DNA of 64,000 nt from Amorphoplanes friuliensis DSM 7358 (GTDB taxonomy: Bacteria > Actinomycetota > Actinomycetes > Mycobacteriales > Micromonosporaceae): positions 5,184,001-5,248,000 of the forward strand of contig NC_022657.1 in NCBI RefSeq assembly GCF_000494755.1, read 5' to 3'. The notes under the pieces are model-generated. The model made no database searches and had not been told where the DNA came from. It saw nothing but the letters and a program-made list of their open reading frames with translations. Below, in pieces: positions 19,924 through 28,115 of this stretch. The translations under genes and the position numbers were made by a program. The stretch's first letter is position 1; every line of letters starts with the position of its first letter.

Positions 19924-20744
19924 GCCGCACCGCCGACCGACACCACGGCGGCACGGGTCATGTATGCCATGCCCAGGTCTTCGAGGTCGACCGGTGAGGC
20001 TCCCGGCACCGGCACCTCGGAGCGCACCACGTCCTCGTGGATGCGTTCGGCGCCGGGTGGCAGGTCGCCCGTCACCCGGTGGTGCACGGCCAGCAGGTCA
20101 GCGGTGTCGCCCGCCAGCTGGACCCGGCCCTCGGCCAGCACGACGAGGTGGTCGCAGACCTGTTCCAGGTCACCGAGCAGGTGGGAGGACAGCACCACGC
20201 TGACACCGAGCTCGGCGACGAAGTCGAGCAGATCGAGCAGGAACGCGCGCCGGGCGAGCGGGTCCAGCGACGCGACCGGCTCGTCGAGGATGAGCAGTTC
20301 GGCGCGCTTGGCCGCGGCGAGGGTGAGGGCCAGCTGGGCGCGCTGCCCGCCGGACAGACGACCGGCCTTCTGCGCGGGGTCGAGGCCGAGCCGCTGCACG
20401 CGCCGTTCGGCGAGCGGCCGGTCCCAGCGGGGATTGAGCCGCGCACCGAGCCGCAGATGGTCGGCGACCGACAGGCTGCCGTAGACCGGGGCGTCCTGCG
20501 CGACGAACCCGACCCGGGCCAGCTGCGCCGCACCGGCCGCCGGGCGACTGCCCAGCACTTCGATGCTGCCCGTCGTAGGCGCCACGAGTCCGCAGGTCAG
20601 ACCGAGCAAAGTGGACTTGCCGGCACCGTTCGGGCCGACCAGACCCACGACCCTCCCTTCCGGTACGCGCAGAGTGCAGTCGGCGAGGGCTGTCGTGCGC
20701 CCGTACCGTTTGGTGAGCTTGTGGGTCTCCAGGACTGGCGTCAT
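19920..20744 (-). CDS. ABC exporter ATP-binding protein
   Basis: A 274-residue ATPase energising the permease encoded next. Walker A is GPNGAGKS (37-44), the signature LSGGQ is at 130-134, Walker B is LLILDEPVASLDP, and the switch His lies in LSSHLL. It is close to the CcmA/BcrA/DrrA group. It is divergent from an OmpR-type response regulator gene 86 bp away, which suggests that the two-component system controls the exporter. Confidence 0.92.
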   Translation of the reverse strand: MTPVLETHKLTKRYGRTTALADCTLRVPEGRVVGLVGPNGAGKSTLLGLTCGLVAPTTGSIEVLGSRPAAGAAQLARVGFVAQDAPVYGSLSVADHLRLGARLNPRWDRPLAERRVQRLGLDPAQKAGRLSGGQRAQLALTLAAAKRAELLILDEPVASLDPLARRAFLLDLLDFVAELGVSVVLSSHLLGDLEQVCDHLVVLAEGRVQLAGDTADLLAVHHRVTGDLPPGAERIHEDVVRSEVPVPGASPVDLEDLGMAYMTRAAVVSVGGAA

Positions 20745-20767
20745 GGGTGGTTTTGTAGTCCGTGGAC

Positions 20768-20807
20768 GGTCACAGGACGGTCAGCGTCGCTGTGACCCCG
20801 TTGTGAC
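20768..20807. promoter_or_regulatory. Candidate OmpR-type operator in divergent promoter
   Basis: The inverted pair GGTCACAG (20768-20775) and CTGTGACC (20790-20797) is followed by a second TGTGAC at 20802, 11 bp after the first. Direct TGTGAC repeats with 11-bp periodicity are what OmpR/PhoB-type regulators bind, and the site lies between the exporter and its presumed regulator gene. Confidence 0.45.
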
Positions 20808-20830
20808 GCCGCGGCCGATAGCCTCGCCCG

Positions 20831-21484
20831 ATGAGGGTGCTCGTGGTCGAGGATCAGACGGCGCTCGCCGACTCGGTCGCGCGGGTGCTGCGCCGCGAGG
20901 GCATGGCGGTCGACGTGGCCTACGACGGCACCACCGCGCTGGAACGCACCGCCGTGCTCGACTACGACGTGGTCGTGCTCGACCGCGATCTGCCCGGCGT
21001 GCACGGCGACGACGTATGCCGCACGCTGGTCGCCGGGGAGTCGTCCAGCCGCGTGCTGATGCTGACCGCCTCGGGCACCGTCGCCGAGCGCGTCGAGGGG
21101 CTCGGGCTGGGCGCCGACGACTACCTGCCCAAACCGTTCGCGTACGCCGAACTGGTGGCCCGGATCCGGGCGGTCGCCCGGCGCACCCGCCCAGCGGCGC
21201 CACCCGTGCTGATGCACGGTGACCTGCGGCTCGACCCGGCGCAGCGGATCGCCACCCGGGCCGGGGCGCGGCTGGCGCTGAGCCCGAAGGAGTTCGCCGT
21301 GCTCGAGCACCTGCTCACCGGTCAGGGCCGGGTGGTCTCCGCGGAGGAGCTGCTCGACCGGGTGTGGGACGAGGCCGCCGACCCGTTCACCACGACGGTC
21401 AAGGCGACGATCAACCGGCTGCGGGCCAAGCTCGGCGCGCCGCCGCTGATCGTGACGGTCGCCCGTGCCGGCTACCGGATCTGA
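20831..21484 (+). CDS. OmpR/PhoB-type response regulator
   Basis: A 217-residue response regulator. The receiver (1-115) has the acidic pair E7/D8, phospho-acceptor Asp51 in VVVLDRDLPG, the conserved Thr in MLTASG and the Lys in LPKPF. The C-terminal winged helix (about 125-217) carries LSPKEFAVLEHLL, the recognition helix FTTTVKATINRLRAKL and the wing VARAGYRI. Its stop is one base before the kinase start, so the pair forms one operon. The divergent ABC exporter is the likely target. Confidence 0.94.
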   Translation: MRVLVVEDQTALADSVARVLRREGMAVDVAYDGTTALERTAVLDYDVVVLDRDLPGVHGDDVCRTLVAGESSSRVLMLTASGTVAERVEGLGLGADDYLPKPFAYAELVARIRAVARRTRPAAPPVLMHGDLRLDPAQRIATRAGARLALSPKEFAVLEHLLTGQGRVVSAEELLDRVWDEAADPFTTTVKATINRLRAKLGAPPLIVTVARAGYRI

Positions 21485-21485
21485 C

Positions 21486-22580
21486 ATGCGGGTCAACCGG
21501 CTCCGGTGGCGCCTGACGCTGCTCTACTGCGCGGCGACGGTCGTCTCCGGTGTGGTGCTGCTGCTCATGATCGTGGTGCTGTCCCGCAACCTGCCACCGG
21601 CCGACGTCCGCGCGCCGTTCCCGTCACGGCCGGACATCATGCCGCCCGCGGTGCCGGCCGAGTTCCGGGAGTTCCGCTCGGACGTCCTCATCCTGCCGGG
21701 CCTCGCGCTGGCCATCATGGCGGTGCTCTCGCTCGGCGTGGGCTGGGTGATCGCCGGCCGGGTGCTGCGCCCCGTCCGCACGATGACCACGCGCCTGCAG
21801 CAGATCTCCGGCCGCAACGTGCACGAGCGGCTCGCGGTGCCCGGTCCCCGCGACGAGTTCAAGGACCTCGCGGACACCGTGGACGGGCTGCTCGGCCGGC
21901 TCGAGACCGCACTGGACGGGCACAAACGGTTCGTCGCCAACGCCGCGCACGAGCTCCGCACGCCGCTGACCCTCGAGCATGCGCTGCTGGAGGAGCCACT
22001 GATCGACCCGGACGCGACGCTGGAGGCGTACAGGGAGAATTTTGAGCGTCTGATCGTGGTCAGCCGGGAGCGCGGCAGGCTGCTGGAGTCGCTGCTGACC
22101 TTGGCGGGCAGTGAGCACGGCCGGATCCGGGCGGAGCTGGTGGATCTTGCGGATCTGGCGGGGCAGGCGCTGCGGGACCGGACGGCCGAGCTGGATCGGC
22201 GCGGGCTGCGGTCCCGGACGATGATCGGCCCCGCACGGTTGCAGGGCGATCCGCTGCTGATCACGCGCCTCGTGGCCAACCTCTGCGACAACGCCGTCCA
22301 CTACAACGTTCCCGGCGGGATCGTCGAGGTGACCACGCGCCGCGACGCCGGCCGGGCGCTGCTGGTCGTCTCGAACACGGGCCCGGTGGTGCCGTCGGCC
22401 GAGGTGGATCGGCTGTTCGAGCCCTTCCAGCGGATGCGGCGGGTCGCCGACGACAATCACCCAGGTCTGGGGCTGTCGATCGTGCGAGCCATCGCCGTCG
22501 CCCACGATGCCGCGCTCACGGCCGCCGCGAATCCCGGCGGTGGGCTCACTGTGGAGATCGCCTTTCCCGCCGCACCGTGA
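21486..22580 (+). CDS. Sensor histidine kinase partner of the OmpR-type regulator
   Basis: A 364-residue membrane kinase. Helix 1 spans about 9-32, a short extracytoplasmic loop with a proline-rich stretch follows (about 33-68), and helix 2 spans about 70-92. HAMP lies at about 93-145. HisKA has NAAHELRTPL (His155). The HATPase shows NLCDNAVHYN, an altered G1 box (VSNTGPVVP in place of DxGxG), and HPGLGLSIV. The loss of the usual D in the G1 box is shared by some actinomycete kinases. The ATG at 21486 follows the regulator stop by one base; an upstream in-frame ATG would overlap the regulator gene. Confidence 0.92.
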   Translation: MRVNRLRWRLTLLYCAATVVSGVVLLLMIVVLSRNLPPADVRAPFPSRPDIMPPAVPAEFREFRSDVLILPGLALAIMAVLSLGVGWVIAGRVLRPVRTMTTRLQQISGRNVHERLAVPGPRDEFKDLADTVDGLLGRLETALDGHKRFVANAAHELRTPLTLEHALLEEPLIDPDATLEAYRENFERLIVVSRERGRLLESLLTLAGSEHGRIRAELVDLADLAGQALRDRTAELDRRGLRSRTMIGPARLQGDPLLITRLVANLCDNAVHYNVPGGIVEVTTRRDAGRALLVVSNTGPVVPSAEVDRLFEPFQRMRRVADDNHPGLGLSIVRAIAVAHDAALTAAANPGGGLTVEIAFPAAP

Positions 22581-22582
22581 AC

Positions 22583-22600
22583 TCCATCGGCCCCGATGGA
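22583..22600 (+). terminator. Short hairpin after the two-component operon
   Basis: TCCATCGG-CC-CCGATGGA forms an 8-bp perfect palindrome just after the kinase stop codon (22580). With no T run it is either a weak terminator or an operator for the GH30 gene starting at 22672. Confidence 0.4.
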
Positions 22601-22671
22601 TGTGGGTCGTGTTTCGGATCAGTAAAGTCACCTTTCGATAGAAGCCCCTCCCCCGATCCCCAGGAGGCGCC

Positions 22672-24885
22672 GTGAGGCGATCCATCACCGCGGCGGTTGT
22701 CGTCGCCACCGCTGCCGGCAGTGTGCTCGCCGCCGCCGGCCTGCCCGCTTCGGCCGGGCGGCCCGACCGTGGCGCCACAGTCACCGGCACGTTCTCGAGC
22801 GGCGCCGCGCAGGCCTGGCAGCCGCTGCCGACCACCCACATCGGACGGGACAAGGGTGGCGCTGCCGACGCCACCGTCGTCATCGACCCGAGTTCGTTGC
22901 GGCAGCGGTACACCGGTGTCGGCTTCTCGCTGGACGAGACGAGTGTTTCCAACCTGTGGAAGCTCACGCCGGCCGAGCGGGACCGCGCGATCCGGCTGCT
23001 GGTCGACCCGCGGACGGGCGCCGGGCTGGACCGCTTCCGGCTGACCATCGGCAGCCCCGACCTCATCGAGCACCTGCCGTTCTGGTCCTACGACGAGCTT
23101 CCCGCCGGGGTCACCGAGGACTTCGGGTTGAAGCACTTCTCGATCCAGCGGGACGTCGACGCGCACATCCTCGACACCATCAAGCTGATCCAGCGCTACA
23201 ACCCGCGGGCGACGTTCTTCGCCTCGGCGTGGAGCGCGCCGGCGTGGATGAAGACCAACAACCGGTTCACCGGCGAGGTCGCCCTGCTGCCGGGCAGCAC
23301 CAGCGCGTACTACCAGGTGGGCAAGCTGCGGGACGACTGCATCGACGTGTTCGCGCGGTACTACGTGAAGTATCTGCAGGCGTACGCGAAGCACGGGGTG
23401 AGGATCGATGCTCTGACCCTGCTGAACGAGCCCGGCATCGACGTGGTCTACCCCGCGATGGACATCAGCATCGCCCAGCAGCAGAAACTCGCCGTCGCGA
23501 TCAAGCGGGAGGTGAAGCGGGCTCGGCTCGGCACCGACCTCTACGTGCACGACTTCAACTTCTGGGACTGGCGCGACCCGAACAGCACCGAGACCAAGAA
23601 CTACCACCGCATCTTCGACGACCCGGCGACCCGCAAGGCCGCCGACGCGATCGCGTTCCATCCCTACTGGGGTGACCCGGCGGTCATGCGGGACGCGTAC
23701 GAGCAGACCGGCAAACCGGTGCACATGACGGAGACCAGCGACCTGTCCCCCGCCACGATCCTGAGCTACTTCCGGCTGGAGGCGTCGTCCTACGTGATGT
23801 GGGCGCAGACCACCGACCAGGACGGCGGCACGCTGCACTGGACGCCGTCCCGCGACAACAACGTCGACTGGGAGGAGGTCGGCCGCACCACGAAGTGGCC
23901 GGACCGCCTGGTCAAGGTCGACACCACCACGAAGACGTTCACGGTCCGCGACGAGCTCTACGCCATGGGCCAGTTCGCGAAGTACCTCGGCCCGGAGCAC
24001 GTCCGCGTCGAGTCCGGAGCCACAACCGGCGGCGTCAGCAACGTCGTCTTCAAGGACCGCGAGGACCGCTTCGTGGCCATCCTGGGCAATGCCAATTCCA
24101 CCCCCTCGACGGTACGGGTCGTGCTGGGCGGCAAGTCGTTCACGGCCACCGTCCCGGCGAACGCCTACGCCACGTACCGCTGGCAGGGTGACGTCCCGTC
24201 GCCGCGCCGCAACCACGCGCCGGTCCTGAGCGCCGTGCCGGACGTCGAGGCCGACCAGTACGCCACGACTCAGGTGCGGCTGTCCGCCACCGACCGGGAC
24301 CGCGACAAGCTGGCCTACTACGCCACCGACCTGCCGGGCGGTGTCAGCGTCGACGCGACCACCGGGCTGGTGACGATCCGGCCGACCGTTGCCGGTGAGC
24401 TGGACCTGAAGTTCCGGGTCACCGACGGTGCCGCCCACGACGAGGTCAGCGTGCACGTGACGGTCCGGCCGCACGGTGCACCCGTCGGCGCGACCGTCGA
24501 GGCGGAGTCGTACGTCGCCCAGAACGGCTGGACCGACGGCGGCGCCAACTTCGTCGAGAACAACCCGGCGGCCAGCGGCGGCAAGAACATCGGCTGGACG
24601 GCGGCGGGCAACTGGCTGCAGTACCGGGTCGACGTGGCGCAGGCCGGCACGTACGACCTGGAGCTCCGGGTCGCCAACGGGACGGGCGCGGTGGCCCCGG
24701 ACGCGGTGTCGCTGCGTGATGCGGCCGGAAACGTGCTGGCGAAGGTGTCGGTTCCGGACACGGGTGGCTGGGCGGCGTACCAGTCGGTGCACGCCCAGGT
24801 GACGCTGCCGGCAGGTGACCAGGTGGTCACGCTCTTCTGCGAGACCGGCGGATTCAACCTGGACTACCTGCGGCTCACGGCGTAA
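22672..24885 (+). CDS. Secreted GH30-family glycosidase with Ig-like domain and CBM6
   Basis: A 737-residue secreted beta-glycosidase of family GH30 (glucosylceramidase/endo-beta-1,6-glucanase group). A signal peptide (1-28, ending LPASAG) follows a GTG start with AGGAGG. The (beta/alpha)8 catalytic domain (about 60-420) has YTGVGFSLDET, the acid/base LLNEPG (Glu253) and the nucleophile HMTETSDL (Glu354). A beta-sandwich completes the GH30 fold (to about 505), an Ig/cadherin-like domain follows (about 512-600, ending HVTVRP), and a CBM6-like module (about 604-737: EAESYVAQNGW, NIGWTAAGNWLQYRVDV, LDYLRLTA) closes the protein. It likely degrades fungal or plant cell-wall glucan outside the cell. 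It stands alone between terminators. Confidence 0.92.
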   Translation: MRRSITAAVVVATAAGSVLAAAGLPASAGRPDRGATVTGTFSSGAAQAWQPLPTTHIGRDKGGAADATVVIDPSSLRQRYTGVGFSLDETSVSNLWKLTPAERDRAIRLLVDPRTGAGLDRFRLTIGSPDLIEHLPFWSYDELPAGVTEDFGLKHFSIQRDVDAHILDTIKLIQRYNPRATFFASAWSAPAWMKTNNRFTGEVALLPGSTSAYYQVGKLRDDCIDVFARYYVKYLQAYAKHGVRIDALTLLNEPGIDVVYPAMDISIAQQQKLAVAIKREVKRARLGTDLYVHDFNFWDWRDPNSTETKNYHRIFDDPATRKAADAIAFHPYWGDPAVMRDAYEQTGKPVHMTETSDLSPATILSYFRLEASSYVMWAQTTDQDGGTLHWTPSRDNNVDWEEVGRTTKWPDRLVKVDTTTKTFTVRDELYAMGQFAKYLGPEHVRVESGATTGGVSNVVFKDREDRFVAILGNANSTPSTVRVVLGGKSFTATVPANAYATYRWQGDVPSPRRNHAPVLSAVPDVEADQYATTQVRLSATDRDRDKLAYYATDLPGGVSVDATTGLVTIRPTVAGELDLKFRVTDGAAHDEVSVHVTVRPHGAPVGATVEAESYVAQNGWTDGGANFVENNPAASGGKNIGWTAAGNWLQYRVDVAQAGTYDLELRVANGTGAVAPDAVSLRDAAGNVLAKVSVPDTGGWAAYQSVHAQVTLPAGDQVVTLFCETGGFNLDYLRLTA

Positions 24886-24892
24886 CACGGAC

Positions 24893-24921
24893 GCGGCCCG
24901 GGCCTCGAAGGCCCGGGCCGC
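24893..24921. terminator. Strong terminator between GH30 and membrane protein gene
   Basis: A perfect 13-bp GC-only stem (GCGGCCCGGGCCT and complement) with a CGA loop begins 7 bases after the GH30 stop and sits between convergent genes, so it may serve both. Confidence 0.8.
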
Positions 24922-24927
24922 TGCCGT

Positions 24928-25881
24928 TCACCGTTTGACGGCGACACCCTCGGCGAAGCGGATCAGCTCCTCGCGGGTCAGCGGGACGTCCTCACGATCG
25001 AGATAGATCGTCAGGGTGCGCTTGCCGGTCAGCGTCGACGTCAGCTCCGACGGCCCGTCGTCGCCCTCCGAGATCCAGGCGGGACGGCCGTTCAGAGTGA
25101 TCTTCTCGTCCTCCGGCTGCGGCTTGTCCTCCGCCGAGGTCACCTCCACGCTGACACAGATGCCCCGGCCGCTGTCCCGTTCCGACAGCGCCGCCGGTGG
25201 GGCCAGGCAGATGTTCTCGCGGGTCAGCTGCTGCACGACCAGCCCCGGCGGTGCCGCGGCGACCGTCACCGGTGGCGGCGAGGCCGGAACGGGCTGCTCG
25301 CGGAGCCCGCGGGCGAACCGCAGCATGTCGTTCTCCTTCGCCGGCCCGAAACTGTTCAGCTGCACCCAGCGCCCGTCGGCGAGCCGCCAGCGGATCCCGA
25401 CGTACCGGTCCCCCGGCCGGCTGTCCACGTAGGAGCCGGTGCGGACCGTGGCCTGGGTGCCGTTCAGCGCGACCTGGTGGTCCTCCTCGCCTTCCATCTC
25501 CCACGACCCGGGCACGGGACCCACCTCGAGCTGGATCTGCTGCTCCTCGTAGGACAGCACGAGGTTGGGACCGAGCTGACCCACGTCGGCGGTGTCCGGT
25601 CCGGGCGGCACCCAGCTGGGTGTGAACGGGAACGCCGGCAGCTGCAGTTGTGGCGCCGGCCAGCCGATCGCCGGCGCAACGGGTGGCGGAGACTTCTCCT
25701 CCGTGAACGCGAACGGCACGGCGATCGCCGCCACGATGACGGCGGCCGCACCGGCGACGGCCGCCCGCCGCCGGTTGCTGCGACGGATGCCTCCGCGCAC
25801 CTGGTCGAGCAGATCGGGCTGCACCGCCGGCTGTGCCGCACGGTCCCGCAGGGTCGACCGCAGATCGTCCTCGAGCATCAT
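24928..25881 (-). CDS. Membrane-anchored partner of the ECF sigma factor (putative anti-sigma factor)
   Basis: A 317-residue protein. Residues 1-36 are cytoplasmic and charged (LEDDLRSTLRDRA), a helix spans about 39-59, and the rest is extracytoplasmic with two related halves, each starting like a beta domain (VLSYEEQQIQLEVG; VSVEVTSAEDKP). Two cysteines lie in the second half (NICLAPP, GICVSVE). It overlaps the sigma gene by ATGA. This coupling suggests it senses an envelope signal and controls the sigma factor, but the short N-terminus lacks a clear ZAS zinc motif, so the anti-sigma role is inference. Confidence 0.75.
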   Translation of the reverse strand: MMLEDDLRSTLRDRAAQPAVQPDLLDQVRGGIRRSNRRRAAVAGAAAVIVAAIAVPFAFTEEKSPPPVAPAIGWPAPQLQLPAFPFTPSWVPPGPDTADVGQLGPNLVLSYEEQQIQLEVGPVPGSWEMEGEEDHQVALNGTQATVRTGSYVDSRPGDRYVGIRWRLADGRWVQLNSFGPAKENDMLRFARGLREQPVPASPPPVTVAAAPPGLVVQQLTRENICLAPPAALSERDSGRGICVSVEVTSAEDKPQPEDEKITLNGRPAWISEGDDGPSELTSTLTGKRTLTIYLDREDVPLTREELIRFAEGVAVKR

Positions 25882-26375
25882 CGCGAACCTCCGGAAGCAG
25901 TTGCCAGCTCCGTACGCAGCCGGGCCAGACCACGAGCGGCGTGCACACGGACGGTCGACATGGCGCACCGCAGCACCTCGGCGATCTGCCGGTCGTCGAG
26001 ATCCTCGTAATAGCGCAGCACCAGCACCGCCCGCTGCGCCCGCGTCAGCCCATCGAGCCGGGCCCACAGGTCGTCCCGCGAGGCGTGCTGATCGGCGAAG
26101 TCGGGTGTGCTCCGGCCTTCGTCACCCGTGGTCTCCCATCGCGGCCGTTCCCCACTGGACCGCCGCCGCAACCACGACACGTGCGACCGCACCAGCGCGG
26201 TCCGCAGGTACGCGTCCGGATCGTCGGCCTCGATCCGCGACCACCGCCGGTACGCCTTGATCAGCACCTCCTGCACCAGGTCCTCACCCAGATGCCGGTC
26301 CCCGCACAACAGATAGGCGAACCGCCGTAAGGCGTCCCCGCGTGCTCGCACGTAATCCTCGAACCCCTGGCGCAC
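25878..26375 (-). CDS. SigE-family ECF RNA polymerase sigma factor
   Basis: A 165-residue ECF sigma factor. Region 2 (about 10-75) shows LRRFAYLLCGDRHLGEDLVQ-type sequence with the core-binding and -10 helices, and region 4 (about 105-155) has LTRAQRAVLVLRYYEDLDDRQ with the helix-turn-helix IAEVLRCAMSTVRVHAARGL. A GTG start follows GGGGAG at good distance. It belongs to the actinobacterial SigE-like group (about 170 residues). It is co-transcribed with the downstream membrane partner. Confidence 0.93.
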   Translation of the reverse strand: MRQGFEDYVRARGDALRRFAYLLCGDRHLGEDLVQEVLIKAYRRWSRIEADDPDAYLRTALVRSHVSWLRRRSSGERPRWETTGDEGRSTPDFADQHASRDDLWARLDGLTRAQRAVLVLRYYEDLDDRQIAEVLRCAMSTVRVHAARGLARLRTELATASGGSR

Positions 26376-26459
26376 TGCCCAGCTCCCCGCTGCGGTCGTG
26401 ATGTCCCCCTAGGGACGCCGCGACGGCGCTGTTCTGCTTACCGGAATCCGAAAAAGCTC

Positions 26460-27209
26460 TCAGATGACGCGGGTGACGCCTTCGGAGGCGATGCGGGCAT
26501 CGAGGCGGTCACGGTCGAGGTTGGCGCAGAGCACGATGGAGGCTCCCGCGGCCAGCGGGGCGAGCAGCCACTGGACCGGCTCCTCGTGCTCGGAGGCGTC
26601 GACCAGGAGTCGGTCGCCGGGGCGGAGAGTCAGGGACGCGGCGATGGAGTGCGCGATCTCGCCCCACTCGGCGTAGCTCGTACCGTCGGTGCTGGCCTCA
26701 CGGTCGGGCGTGACCGCGGCGTACGCGGGGGTGGTCTCGGGGTGGCGGAGCACCTCGGTGACGAAGTCGAGGTAGCCGGCCGGCACGTCGTCCGGGCGGG
26801 CGCCGTCGGCGGCGAGGCTCAGCACGTAGCGGTGGCGGGACGGCGGCACCTCCTCGAGCCAGCTGTCGAGGCGTTTGCGGGAGACGAAAACCGCGTCGAG
26901 GGGGCGTTCCGGGGCCGGTTGGAGGCCCGCGCGGGCCCACGAGCGGAACGAGATCGCGATGCCCGACGACCAGGCGCCGAGCAGGATCGCCGCGGTCTGC
27001 CAGTGCGGTGGCAGCAGGATGCCGACGTGAGCGCCGGGCTGCAGGCCGCAGTCGTCGCGGAGCAGCCCGGCGGTGCGGGCCGCCCAGCCGCCGAGGTCGG
27101 TGGCACTCAGCTCGGTCCGCTCACCGGTGGCATCGTCGTAATAGGTGAGCAGGGGCCGGTCCGTGCCGGGCAGCAGGACGGACAGGTCGGCGGTGGTGCT
27201 GGAAGGCAT
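26460..27209 (-). CDS. TIGR03089 family protein (truncated adenylate-forming-like)
   Basis: A 249-residue cytoplasmic protein of family TIGR03089, conserved in actinobacteria. It resembles the N-terminal half of acyl-CoA synthetases (LLTYYDDATGERTELSATDL; CGLQPGAHVGILLPPHWQ; AILLGAWSSGIA) but lacks the phosphate-binding loop and the C-terminal domain, so it is probably not an active ligase. It lies 9 bp downstream of the XRE gene in a likely operon. Its biological role is unknown. Confidence 0.87.
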   Translation of the reverse strand: MPSSTTADLSVLLPGTDRPLLTYYDDATGERTELSATDLGGWAARTAGLLRDDCGLQPGAHVGILLPPHWQTAAILLGAWSSGIAISFRSWARAGLQPAPERPLDAVFVSRKRLDSWLEEVPPSRHRYVLSLAADGARPDDVPAGYLDFVTEVLRHPETTPAYAAVTPDREASTDGTSYAEWGEIAHSIAASLTLRPGDRLLVDASEHEEPVQWLLAPLAAGASIVLCANLDRDRLDARIASEGVTRVI

Positions 27210-27218
27210 CGGGAGACT

Positions 27219-28097
27219 CTAGCTGTCGGCCTCGAGGTCGCGCAGGGCCCGGCGGAGCAGCTCCGGCGTCCGCGCCGGGGGTTCCGCCTCGATGGTGAGC
27301 CGGCCCATCGCGGCCGCGTAGTGATCAACGTCGTCGCGTTTGTCCAGGTAGAGGCCGCTGGTGAGGTGCTCGAGGTAGACCACGTCGGGCATGTCCTGGT
27401 GCGGGAAGCGCAGGATCGTGAACGCCCCGCCGGCCGCGGCGTGCCCGCCGGACTCGAACGGAATCACCTGAAGGCGCACGCTCGGCTGCTCGCACGCCGC
27501 GATCAGCGACTCGATCTGCTCGCGGAGCACCTCGCGGCCGCCGATCGGGCGGCGCAGCACGGCCTCGTCGAGCACCGCCCACAGCCGGGGCGGGTTTTCG
27601 CGTTCGAGCATCTGCTTGCGGGCCATGCGCAGCTCGGCGCGGCGGTCGATCTCGTCGTTCGTCGCGCCGCCGTGGCCGAGAGTGATCACGGCCCGGGCGT
27701 ACGCGTCGGTCTGGAGCAGGCCGGGCACGAACTGGATCTCGTAAGTACGGATCAGCTCGGCCGCCTGCTCGAGGTCCAGATAGTTCTGGAACCAGGTGCT
27801 GAGCACGTCACCGTACGAGTGCCACCAGCCCGGGGTGTTCGCCTCGCGGGCCAGGGCGAGCAGGCGCTCGTGCTCGCCCTGGTCCTCGATGCCGTACAGC
27901 TTGAGCAGGTCGGTGACGTCACGTTCCTTGAAGCTGACCCGGCCGAGCTCCATCCGGCTGATTTTGGACTCGGACGCGCGGATCTCGTAACCGGCCCGGT
28001 CGCGGGTCACACCCTTGGCCAGCCGCAGGCTCCGCAGCCGGGCGCCGAGCTGCAACCGGCGGACCGTGGGCCCGTCGTTCTGCTGCGCCGTTGTCAC
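27219..28097 (-). CDS. XRE regulator with DUF5753 domain
   Basis: A 292-residue regulator. The N-terminal helix-turn-helix (about 12-72) reads LGARLRSLRLAKGVTRDRA and ASESKISRMELGR. The C-terminal DUF5753 domain (about 100-285) has WFQNYLDLEQAAELIRTYE, FVPGLLQTDAYARAV and VYLEHLTSGLYLDK. The GTG start follows AGGGA at 5 nt. Such proteins usually act with DUF397 partners in actinomycete development; no DUF397 is adjacent here (one is at 39.6 kb beside a second XRE). It lies 18 bp after the methyltransferase gene. Confidence 0.92.
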   Translation of the reverse strand: MTTAQQNDGPTVRRLQLGARLRSLRLAKGVTRDRAGYEIRASESKISRMELGRVSFKERDVTDLLKLYGIEDQGEHERLLALAREANTPGWWHSYGDVLSTWFQNYLDLEQAAELIRTYEIQFVPGLLQTDAYARAVITLGHGGATNDEIDRRAELRMARKQMLERENPPRLWAVLDEAVLRRPIGGREVLREQIESLIAACEQPSVRLQVIPFESGGHAAAGGAFTILRFPHQDMPDVVYLEHLTSGLYLDKRDDVDHYAAAMGRLTIEAEPPARTPELLRRALRDLEADS

Positions 28098-28115
28098 TCG
28101 CGTCCCTGTCGGTAG

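Noticed and set aside
22546..24888. A 780-codon minus-strand open frame over the GH30 gene
   Set aside because: Mirror of the glycosidase, whose signal peptide and catalytic motifs are clear.
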